Positions 49,301 through 61,300 of a stretch of DNA of 64,000 bases are shown in pieces. The notes under the pieces are model-generated. The model worked only from the letters and a program-made list of their open reading frames with translations, was not told the origin of the DNA and made no database searches. The stretch lies in contig NC_084760.1 in NCBI RefSeq assembly GCF_028858725.1, positions 83,024,367 to 83,088,366 of the forward strand, written 5' to 3'. This DNA is from Colius striatus. Its lineage: Eukaryota; Chordata; Aves; Coliiformes; Coliidae. The position numbers and the translations under genes were made by a program. Position 1 is the first letter of the stretch. Every line of letters starts with the position of its first letter.

Positions 49301-52300
49301 AAACCAGATTTTCTAAACCTGGTTAGACTTCTGACTTCGTCTATTTCTTATCCAGGATTTCTGCTTAGTACATCTGATGTTAAAATTAACTCTATCTGTT
49401 TTGGTTTATTTCTCCTTGTGTTTGTCACTAACCTTAATGCCTCTTTCTTTTCCTATTCTGGCTCTCCAGTGAAGTCATAACTACTGTTCTTTGCAGCTGG
49501 TATTCCTGTAATCATGGGATGTTTTTGCACTCTTATGTGTTGTCTTTTGTCTATATATTACTGCTATAAGATATTCTACAACGTTGAATATTTCTCTATT
49601 ATGAATCTTAAAAGACTATGTTTTTTGTGCTTCACAGAGGTTTCAGGACCCAAGGCATGCCAGAGCTCTTTTGCACTATTCAAGGAAAAAATGCATTTTT
49701 ATGATCATCTCTTGACATGTGCAGTTTGCAGAGTTCCCTGTTATGTAAAAACAGTAATTTCTTATTTCTGTCTCATTTTTGTAATATAATAGTTTCCAGT
49801 TAGTTTTCTTTGTCTTGCTTTGGTGTTTTTATGATGAAATAAGGAAAGAAAAAGTATTTTATTTGCCATTTCTTCCTTAAGCTTAAACCTTACTATTTTC
49901 CTTCTGAAAGTTTTTTCTCAGAAATTGCAATTTATTAACCAGCTGTATTACCCTGGTGATGCAAATTACCTGAAAATGCCTGAAATACAGAGGCATTTAT
50001 AGGATTTGCTGATCCCCCAGGACTGCAGGTTAAATAGCTGTGTTTGAAGAACACTTGCGAAGTTCACTGTTTTGAAGACCTTCTCTTTCAGGACTGCACA
50101 CAGACAAGTGCACTCAATGGGTTTAACTAGAGGAAAAGTAGAACTCAGCTTTAAATCACCTCTTTGCAGAGCTGCAAATAAAGGATTCCATAACATTTCT
50201 GCACTGAAAGTGATCACGTGCAACCCTAACTCTGCTCTAGCTTAGTTATAAGTAGTCACGAGTGTGCCTTGCAGCGTGTATTGCAATGAGGTAAAGTGGT
50301 GTGCAGGAGGCTGCAATGTGGTTGTGCAGCTGTCATTGCACACACGGTAGTTCTGGGTTACTTTCTGTGCCATTGTCATTTTGTGTTGATACACATCACA
50401 AAATAATCAGGACTGGCATGGAGTCAGGTTGTTTGAAGGAAAAAGTTAAAACGTTGATCCTGAAATGAGGAAAAAACCTTAACTTGTTTAAAAAGCCTGA
50501 CTCGAGATACTGACATGGGCAGATACCTGTGGGTGTTTCCAGCTGGAACTTTTTGCTTTTGGGAGGTTCAGCCACAGTTCTTTCCTTTGGCATCAAGGAG
50601 AACCTGACTGGCCTCTTAGGATGTAGTTGGGTAGCTATACCAACACTGTCATAACTAAGGGAAAAATCCTTCAAGAGTTTATTTAAATTTTTGACTAATT
50701 GTAAACAGTTCGGTGTTTGTGTATGCCTTAGACTTGCTTTCCTCTATTTGGAAATGACTGAATTGGTGGGAGGAGAAGAATTCATGAATAAAGTATGATG
50801 TTTGAGGCAAGCGCTCTATTTTTCAGTCTTATACTTAAAAAGGAATTGGAAATCAATGTCCTTGGCAAAATATACAAAACTTATTCAGTGAGTTTAAGTA
50901 AGTCTGTAACATAGAAGAGAGCTGTGCAAAGTGAAGGATGTTGTATTTTTCTGATAAACAGAATAAGATTTGATTAATCGTGTGACTAAATGAAATTATT
51001 GTCTTTGCTTTCTCTGAAAAAATGTATGCTGTTTTTATTAACCCTTCTCCTGGATCTGTTCCAGTCTTACAGAAAAACAGTCTTTTTCCAGAACTAAAAG
51101 ACTTCTTTCTTCGAGAATAGCCAGATTTTTAACCTGTTACATAAAAAAAACCCAACAAATGAAAAATAACAAAAAACCTCAAAACAAAAACCAAACCTTT
51201 TTTATATTAGAGGAAGAAATTAATTACTTCCTTAATTGAGCATTTATTGGATAACAATTATTCTCTGAATACATGTCTCTTAAAACAGGAGAAACAAATT
51301 GTTTAAGAATAACAATGTAAATAATATTAGCAACTGCAATACAGCTGGTTTAAGTTCAAGTGACTGACACATTCTACAGAAATAGTGCCAGAAAACAAAA
51401 TGTGATGCAAATATTGGCCCTGCTAACAGCATGCTAAATGATGAATTATAATTCCATCAGATACGTTCTTTGTCGTGAGCATCATTTTGATTTCATTTTA
51501 GATTGACATTTAACTTTCTCTCTTTTTAAAAAATAAAATCAAAATAAATGTGAAAGCATTTGATTTGTTAAAATGTGTCTTTCTAATCTCTGCATGAAGA
51601 CATTTGCTTTGGCAGTCAAGATACCAGATGCTATAATGTTTCACATGCAATCTTTATTATTAGCTTTGTTGTTCAATGATATGTCAGGCCTGGTATGTCA
51701 CAGGAACAGTATGGCTGAGGAATATAAATTGGTACTATGTCCTGGAGTCATTTTAAACTATTGTATTTAACATATGTGACATGTCTGAGTTAGCTAGTGA
51801 TTGAATTAAAGTTCATGATTGACGCAGAATGCTCTGTTGTGACAATGCTTAGGGCCTGCTACATACAGCAACATGTGTAGTCATACAGGAATGTTGACTT
51901 CTAGCAGCTTTTTAATTATTTTTGCACTTTAAAGTATTTTGAAAGGGAATATGAAATCTAAAAATGAATGAGTTTTATTTGTAGCTACTTTTGACTATTA
52001 TTCTGTTTCTAAAATCCCTTGATGAGTGAGTTTTCGTAATCCATGCTTCAGATGAGCATTCAGCATCTTCAGAGCGAGGTTAGACTAGTAGATACCAACC
52101 AGTATTTTCCAGATCCACTACCTGCATTGAGATCCTGGTTTTAAATGTAGAGCCTTGGACTTCCATGTAAAATAGAACTCTCTGCAGATAGCACTTGCAC
52201 AACCAGACTTAGCTTTAGGTCATGAATATGCAGCAATGTACACAAGCAGATGATGTAAAAATTAGGTTTTAAGGTTGGAGTTTTAATATGAATGTAAAGA

Positions 52301-55300
52301 ATATATGTACAATATTTTCTGTTACTTATAAACCTGGCACAAGTAATGCTGCATTCATCTCCTTTCAAATTAAGCTGATTACCTTTGTGTCCAATTCATA
52401 ATTAATTTTTTTAATTTGGGTTGACTTGGAGAAGAAACCTTTCTCACCTCTAATGCTGATTGGAATCACTTCTCAATTAATTTCTTAAGTTTTAAGTTGG
52501 ATTATTAAACAAAATTATTCCACCAACTAATTTCATGATGACTTGTATTATAAATGTGTTTAAGATGAACTGGATCTTGAGATCGCCGTCTGTTAAAACT
52601 ATATGATTTGTTATGCTATAGCATGATTTAATCTGTGTTTAAGTTGTGGATGTTATCTGTATATGCTAGTACTCGGTGAACTGATTTGTTGTACCACCAT
52701 CATGATTTGCTACAGAATGTCAAGCAAGCGCGTACACAAATGTTGATAAGTTTATCTTTTAGATATTTTGTGTGTCATCTGTCTCTGCCATTTATGTTTG
52801 CACTCAGATTCTGGCCATTAACCGAGGGGAAAATCTGAAGATCCTGACAGTGAAGGTCAACATTCCTGACGGGGTGAAGAATGAATTCTGTTGGTGGTGT
52901 GTCAATGAAAGGTCTGCATGGATACATATTCTTACAGAAATCTTTTTTCTATAGACAGCTGCATACTGAAATGTACCTCACATGTCTTGTTGCATTAAGA
53001 GAACAATTTAAATGAATACTTATTAAATTAGATGAAATTAACAAATGGATGATTCTTATTCTGTATTTCCAACTACTGTAGCATTATGCAGAAAAGATCA
53101 TGCCTTTGGCCATATATGGGGAATTCTGGCACTGTTTTTCAAACAATCGAATTTTTAAAAAGATATGTGAAGGATGATGAAATGTGAATATAATTTTAAA
53201 TTGTAATGTGCATCACATTCAGTAGTCTTTACTGAATGGAATAAAATCCAATAGAATATACTTCTGACTTTTAAAAGTAACTTCATATGCCTGATTACAA
53301 CAACTTCAGGTTTTAGGTCAATACAATGTATTACTTGGCATTTCACAAACCTAAGGAATTGCATGTTTAAAAAGCATATTGGATTTAATAAATAGGCTTA
53401 AGTGTAGCTCTCTTAAATCCACGATTCTCAAATATGGTGTGGCCTAACACTTGTATTTGGATTTCTGGTCAAGTTAGAAGACTGGGCTCTAGATTTTGAG
53501 TGATTCTTTTAGTTCCTAGGGATTTGGTCTTACAAGTTGCTTTCTTTAAGCCTGTAGTGAGATGTTTAGTGTTGCATAAGTTTGCAAAATTCAGGTTAAA
53601 TATATGTTGTCTTATGCAATATCCCTGTCAGTCTCTTTATTGGAGACTGTACCTTGATATTTTCTGTTGGAAAATATTGTGACTTGAACTATGCATCTTC
53701 CGTGCTTTTCTATTTCTTAGTAGTTTGACGTTTTTGGCGTTATTCTGAGGATGTCTCACTCCTATCTTTCCATCTGAAAACTGAATAATCCAAATGAGGA
53801 AAAATAGGAAAATATGCTCTTTGAAAAAAAAAAAAAAAATTGAAAATGTATACAGTTCTATACAGTTACACTGCCCTAGCATGCCTTTTTCTTCTCCAAA
53901 AGAGATGTGGTACAAATGCTCCCTTTTCACTATAGAAATTCAATAAATCTCTTTCCAATATGGAAACTTCTGAAAGAGTTAAAATATTGGTTGATCAAAT
54001 AATATAACATCTTTTAGCACTAACAGTAAGTAACTTTTGTTTTGTCAGAAAAATATCAGGATTCATAAACACACCTAAGTTTCGTTCTAGTTTTAATACC
54101 TGTAACAGAATTTCTGTCCTCCCACCAAGATGTATATTCTGTAGACAGATCATGGCTGCGAGTCTTGTTTTTACCATGCCTATGACAGAATTTGGAAGCA
54201 CTGCAAGCCACAGATAATGGAACAGCTTGTCACTGCTACACAAATGAAAGTGGGATGTAAATTGAGATATTTTTGGTTGATTGCAATTTTGTGAGTCATC
54301 CTGAGATTAAAAGAATGTTGACTTTGGAAATGGAACTACTTATTAATACTTAGCATTCATGAGTCTATATTTGCTTATGGCTTTTTACTATTTAAAACAA
54401 CTTCTCCGTTATCAGAAAACTTTTGAAAGAATGATATTAACAGATGTTGATACATCAACATCTAGGACAGATTCTGATCTTTCTCATTAGATTGACAACT
54501 GTGTTACCAAACTAGCAAAACTGTTGCATTATTTCCATGGAATTGATTTACTGGTGAGAGCAGATTAAGAGCTTTTGTTTTAGGCAAGGGTATAAAAACT
54601 TTGCAAAGGTGTTAACTGATTTCCTGAAGGTCACACACAAAAATCAGTTGCAGAAGCAAAAATGCCATGTTGCTACACAGTCTGGCCAGTATACTAGCCA
54701 AAAAAACCAGTATTATCTATGACCTAATGAACTAGTAGCAAATATGCTGACCTTTGTGTTATTCTGAGGTGAATTTTTTAAAGTTAAATGTGATGGAAAG
54801 TGGTTTTGGAAGACTAGAGTTTGTTATTACATTGAGCTCCATGTAGATGCAGTCTCGGATGACTGTATTTTCTTTGCCTCTATTCAAGTTCAGAATATTA
54901 GCCTCTGGAAGGATCTGTATTTCCTTGAAATTTGGATTTGTGCTGTAAACTTGGAAATATCCTTATGCTTGGTCTTCTGGTTGGACAGTGAACTGAACTT
55001 CATTAGCACTAGAACTGCCCTGGTCCCAAAGACTTATTTGTGAACTGGGACATGGAAGAAGGATCAGTGAGAAACAGATGGAGAAGGGGCTGCTTAGCTG
55101 GTTTTGAGTGTAAAGACAGCATGGAGTTGTTCCTTGGGAATGGGCAAGAATTTGTTCCAAGGTGGGACTGCAACCTTTAGAATTCAAGTTTGGTGATTGA
55201 CAACATTTTTTTCAATTTTCAGGTAAATCCTCAGATCCTGTTTAAAGACTAAGATCTTGTTTAAAATCTAATGACATGCTTTCTGATTACCAATTTGTAC

Positions 55301-58300
55301 CAAGATTCATGTCATGTCCTGAGGTAAAACGAAGCTCTGCTTCTTGTGCTTCAGATCTGAAAGCCTAGCTGTGCTCTTCTTGGAACAGTCATTAATTAAT
55401 ACTACTGGTTCTTAAAGCGAGCTGCCTTAATTTGGTTGATGTATAGTTTCACCTTCAGAGGTGTATCAGTAGTCTAAGCTGTTAATGCTATGGTGGTTCC
55501 TGTTGAGAGCAAATATATGTGGAGAGCAGAGTAAGACAATATTGTTTATATGGAGTTCTTCTAAATAGGGTTTCATTTAAAGGACTTTGAAGGTAGTCTT
55601 TTGATTATTTAATCAAGAAAAATCTCTTCTTAGAGGGAAGCTTAACTAGACTTCCATGGTCTTTAAAATTATACACACATGCATTTGCTTTATTTTCTGC
55701 AGTGAAGTGGATTTGTCTCTTTCCTCATGAAGTATTCAAATGATTAAAGTCCAGTATTTGCTATGTTTGAACTTACCGTGTGGATGTTTTTGCATTTATG
55801 GCAATTCTAGAATTTTTAATAGAACATTGCCTAAGTATTTTTAACTTCCATATAGGCAGATAAATAAAATATCTGTGTAATAAACTATTTACAGAGTAAA
55901 GATTTGCTAAGTATGTTTAATAGATGGAAGACAGGGAGAAACAGCTGCCATGTTTCCAAATGAATTCTTATTTGTGCTGAGAAAACTTTCTGGGAGAGTG
56001 TAGTCATACTTGCCACCTGTAAAAACTTAATGTTTATAGGATTGGATGGCAATAAAGAGGTTTAAAACCTCTGCCAGTTTTACATAGGTATGGAAAGAGT
56101 TTCTAGTTACAAGTAAGTATAACAGAACTATTTGCAAAAATCTGTTAGCAAAGTGATGAGGTCATGTGGCTAAGCTCTTAACAACTCTGGATGTTGTAAA
56201 ACTAAATGGTAAGCTTAATTCTCCTCCCATGTCTGGATTAATGCAGTATTGACTTGATCACAAGTTTCTTGACTATTATATCTGCAGACACTTAGAAAAA
56301 CTGTTCCAGGAAGTTGTAGATCCCTGTAAACAACTGCAAAACTGTTTGGGTAGGAGCAATTTTGGATTCTTGGTATTTCCGAGTGTAAGTAAACAAAATC
56401 ACTGGTACAATTCAGCCCTGTTTTTGACTTGGCTTGCACCTGGATGCACTGTCAAATGGCCATAATTCTATCATATTACATTTTAAACTCCCAATGAACA
56501 AACAAAAAACTTAGAAAATTTACCCATACATATTAAAAAAACATATGTATACCACTTTGCAGTTAGGGACCCAGGTGTGCAAAAGAAAAAGTGCACTAAA
56601 TGAAGAAAATTCTGAATGTCATCAGTGTTTTTTAAAAAAAGAAAAGCCAGAACAGATAACAGAAAATGTTCATAGTCTTTACTTGCATTTGAGTAGAATA
56701 TAAATATACCTCACCATATCTCCAAATCTTTCTATCTTCTTGTTGGGTACACAGTCTCAGTGAGTCAATTATGCTTGTTCAAGGACAAAATTTGAAGTAA
56801 TTGTCATTACAGCTCTGACCACAGAGCACAATCTCCTTACAGAAGGGAATATTCCAAAGAAATGTTAGGAAATAGTCTTGTGCTTGTGTGGTATTGTTTC
56901 TTTTTTTTTCTTTTGCTAGAATGTTATTTACACTTTAAATCTCAGCAGTAGGTAAAAGAGATAAATAATCTGCAAATTGTTTGGGGTTTGTTGTTTTGGT
57001 GTTGGGGTTTTTTAAGGACTACTACAGAATTGATAGATTTTGTTTTGGATTGGAATAGAGAGGATGCCAAAAACTCAGAGGATTCCAAATGAAATTTGAA
57101 TTGGTTTTCAGTAATTGACATTAGTTTAGCTCTTGAATTTCTATCTGAACACAGTTGCCTTATATCAGTAGTTCTGCAGTGACACTCACAGATGATGTTT
57201 AGTCACTTTTTTATGTGTCGAGGAACAGCAAATAATGCAACACAAATGATGATATGGAATCAAGTTCTTAATTCAGTTATGATAAACTTTTACTTCTCAA
57301 ATTGAAGAGTAACTTTAAAAATATTTTCTTTAAAACATAAAATACTGTTTCATTATAATACCTAACAAAAAGGAAAAGACAGGCCTTGTCTCTTGTCTGA
57401 TAGTAGAATCATGAGCAACTTCTTATTCCATTCATATTTGAAGTTATACTTTCACTGCCTAATTATTGCAGTAATCCTGCACTATATAGGACAGTACACT
57501 CAATGTAAAAGAGGGGTTTTTTTTAATTTCCTTTTATCTGAGTTTTTGCATGTGTTCTTAAAATTTTCTTTTTCTATTCATTTGCAGATGGAGACCCAAA
57601 CAATTTTTAAAACCAGAGTTAATGAGGATCTTACGGACTTCAGTAGAGGATGCATATAAACGCCTTATATATCCTCTGCTCTGTAGAGAATTCAGGTAAG
57701 CCGAGAATGAGTGTTTTCATACTGCCAAATTCCTAATAATTCCATCCTCAACTTTATATTACAATATCTTGTATCCATTTGAAAATATCAGCGTGTCTTT
57801 AATTCTCTGTGCTTAGGGAAGGAATGAACTCCCTAGTCTTGGCTCTGTCAATTTAATTTGTGACCCTATCGAGTTTAGGCTACAATAGAGAAATGATTTT
57901 TTTCCGTGAAGACATTTACATGTTTACATATTTTTCTTGTCCGTTTATCTAATAAATTACAGTTCAGATCTACATTACCATAATGGTTGCATCTTTATCC
58001 TTGTATTAGCATAAACTATTATATCACTGAGTTTCCCCAGCATCAATTCATGTTCCAACCATAGTGCCATTGTTCTGACTCCTTCTCTTTTACCTGTCTG
58101 AAAGAAACATGCAAAGTCATTGTGGTTGGAAGCACCCCTCATGTTTATCTTCTGTGTTTTGTGGAAAAGCAATTAGTCATAGTCTTAGTCCGATACCGTT
58201 CTGTGAGTATTGTGGTGGTTCCATCTGGTGATACTGTAGTAATGATGTCATCAGTGTCACTTGTAAAATCTATAATATTGTTCTAATTTTAAAGGAAATT

Positions 58301-61300
58301 CAAAACCTAGTATCAAAGTAATAGGGTATTTTCATGGTGTAGTATAGAGTTTAGTGTGTAATTGAAATGATCTGTCAGAAAGTGTACATTCTAAAAGCAT
58401 TATCTTTCAATAGCTAACAGTACCAATGGTGTGATTCTTCTCTTGCTTCAGGGAGCTTCTCCAGTATTCATAAGATGTTTGTTCTGGCAAGGCTTTCTGA
58501 TATATAACCTAAATTTTCATACCTGTTATGAGATAGTTGAAAAGGCATTTAGCAGAGAGACCCTATTTCTTGGACCAGAAATGTTGAAATCATATTTATT
58601 GGTTATTTGGTACCTAAAATCAGCAATCACATTCTGAAATGAAGCTCTTCTGTACCTGCCTGACTGTGCTCTTATGTTTCTTTTCAAACTGGAGTTGTCT
58701 TCAGGCACCATTGGTTGAATGTTCTATGTTCTTCCCTCCTGAAAAGGACTGTCAGTCAGCTAAAGTTTTGAACAGCAAATATTTTTACTGGCTTTTAGAT
58801 TTCTCCACTACAGTATGTTGTGTTTGCTCATTAGTTTGCAAACAAGATCGCCTCACCTCTTAATTAGTGAGCCTGTTTTTTTTGCTACTGTGAATTTTAC
58901 AGATTTTTAAAAGTGCTGAGTCCAATTCTTTTGTGACCTGGGTACATATAGTTACTTCAGGGGGAAAGCGTTGTGCCAATTGTCATTTTTTAGCCTCGTT
59001 GTCATTTCTAGCCTTCTTTACAATTGTAATCTTTTAAAATAAAGAAAAAAGATTTTTTATCAGGGATTGGTTTTATCATAAATAAGCAAACTGACATAAG
59101 GGTCCTCCAAGGCTCTTTCATTGTGTTTCTGCTTTGTGATTCCTACCACAGTACCGCTGTGGCCTCTGTATTGTGTGAGGCCTCTGTGAGGGCTGCTGCA
59201 GCAGTAGATTGCCGAAGATTTTATCTTCACTTAATTTTTAAAATCTAGCTTCCTTCCCTACTACTTCCTAAATGTAGCTCACAAGTCATAAATGCAAAAC
59301 CCACAAATCTTGCTGACTGTTTCTGTGTAGATGTCTGCTTGTATTTTACTCTCTGATAATTTTGCATAATTGGAGGTGTCTGATAAGGAAAAGATGAAAC
59401 ATCTCCTATACAGAGGAATGCAGAGCACCTGCCAGTAGTATTCTTGTCCATGACCACTTAACCCTTATCCTTATTTTATTCTCTTTCCACTCACACCAGA
59501 AGGTGGTTTTTAGAACTCTTGCAAAGGACTGCTAAAGTATTCAATAGCTCCTTCTCCTTTCAGCATTAATATTTCCAACCCACCCCCCACTGTTCTTTTT
59601 TTCCTTTTATTTAATATCATTAAATGTTGGAACAGAAAGTTTCCAAGAGTGTATTGAAATTTCTGGTGCTTCTAGTGATCAGAAAAATGAAACTTGCCAA
59701 CAAGACAGTTACCTTATTTATTGTTTAATTTCCTTTCTTCTACTCTCAGATACCACCATTTCTTATATCTGGTATAATAATGTCCAGTGTTGCTTTTGGC
59801 TCTTTGAAATACATTTTATTTTGTTGCAGTACTGCATGGAACGATTCCATCAGGATTTGACACAAGTCATGTGGCACAGATTTTTTTTTTTTTTTTTTTA
59901 ATGGATAATCCTTTCCCGATTTTCCAGGCTTCCTTGAAGTGAGTGCTTTCTCTTTGTCTTCAGGGACACAAACATTTCTCTGTATATCTTGTTTCGCACC
60001 TGAAGCTAGTTTGCAGATATTTTTCCACAGAAATGATTGCCTCTCAGACTGTATATGGAAGTGGGGAGTTTTAAATCTCAGTTTAAAAATTAAGTCTTAT
60101 AACACAAATATAGAAACTTGTAGGTAATGATTAAGTTATTTGCTTTTATTACAATACACCTGTTAGTGACATAAAGTCTAAGTGCTTCACAGACTTCAAG
60201 GAAGGGGCTTGAAATTGTGACTTGGTGGATACTTTTTCATAAAGTAGCTACTGAAAGGTTTGGGTTTGGTGGTTTGATTTGTTTTTTTAACCAAATAACT
60301 ATTTCTTCTGTGTTTGTATCTCTACTATATTAACAAGAATTGTCACAAATTGAAAAAACGTGAGGCTGGGCATCTTGCCAGTTGGAGCCAGTAGTGCACT
60401 GAAAAAGAGAAACAGATTATTTGAGGTTGCTTGATATTTTTTTCTCAAGGATCAAATGACAATCCCAAACTTCACAATAAAGGCCAGTAGTTGGGACAAA
60501 TAGATCATGTCATTGGTACAACTGATGAGTGAAAGACAGAGAAAAGATAAGTCTATATCTGAAATTAAAAAATACAGGATATTATGTCATAGAAAGGACA
60601 TACGTTATGTTCCCCCTACGCACTTGGCACTTTCAGTAACATATCCTGTTGCTATAAAAGTTTCTGTATATCCATGCCAATTTCAAACATAATTTCCATA
60701 AGGTGCATATAACTAATAGCATGTACTTAGTTGCAGTTTTAATTCCTGCACAAGTCTATCTTTATAGGTAGACTGATGTGAATTTGCAGCATGGGAGGAC
60801 TTGGCCTTGTGGGGAATGGGGATCCTGTATCTCTGGGATAGATGGAAAGCTGGAACTTGGCCTGTGTCTGTGCAAAGCCTCCATTCCAAGAGCATTCAAC
60901 TTTCCTGTGTTTACAAGCTGCTTTTAAACTTCATTTGTATATGTGTATGGTTGAATCTCTGTTGTGTGTGTAGGTAAGAGATCCATACAGCTGTGAGGCT
61001 TTGCTTTCTCTGATCTCCCACAAGTGGCAATAAATTGTTTTGTCCCTGGACTTTCCCTGGAAGAAGCTTATTCTGTGGCTTGGGATAGATCTCTGGAATT
61101 TTTTAAGAATAAAAGAAAGACCAAATGATCAGAAAATGAAATGGCAACTGAAATTCAGTGGAGCTGAGTGTAAAACACTTGCAAGAGGAAGTAATTCTTA
61201 TTTTATATGTAAGATAGAGATCTGACCTATCCTTACACAAAAATGCTTTGATCCATTAAGTGCTCAGAAGATAAGATTTTTTTAGTTAAAGAATAAAGAC

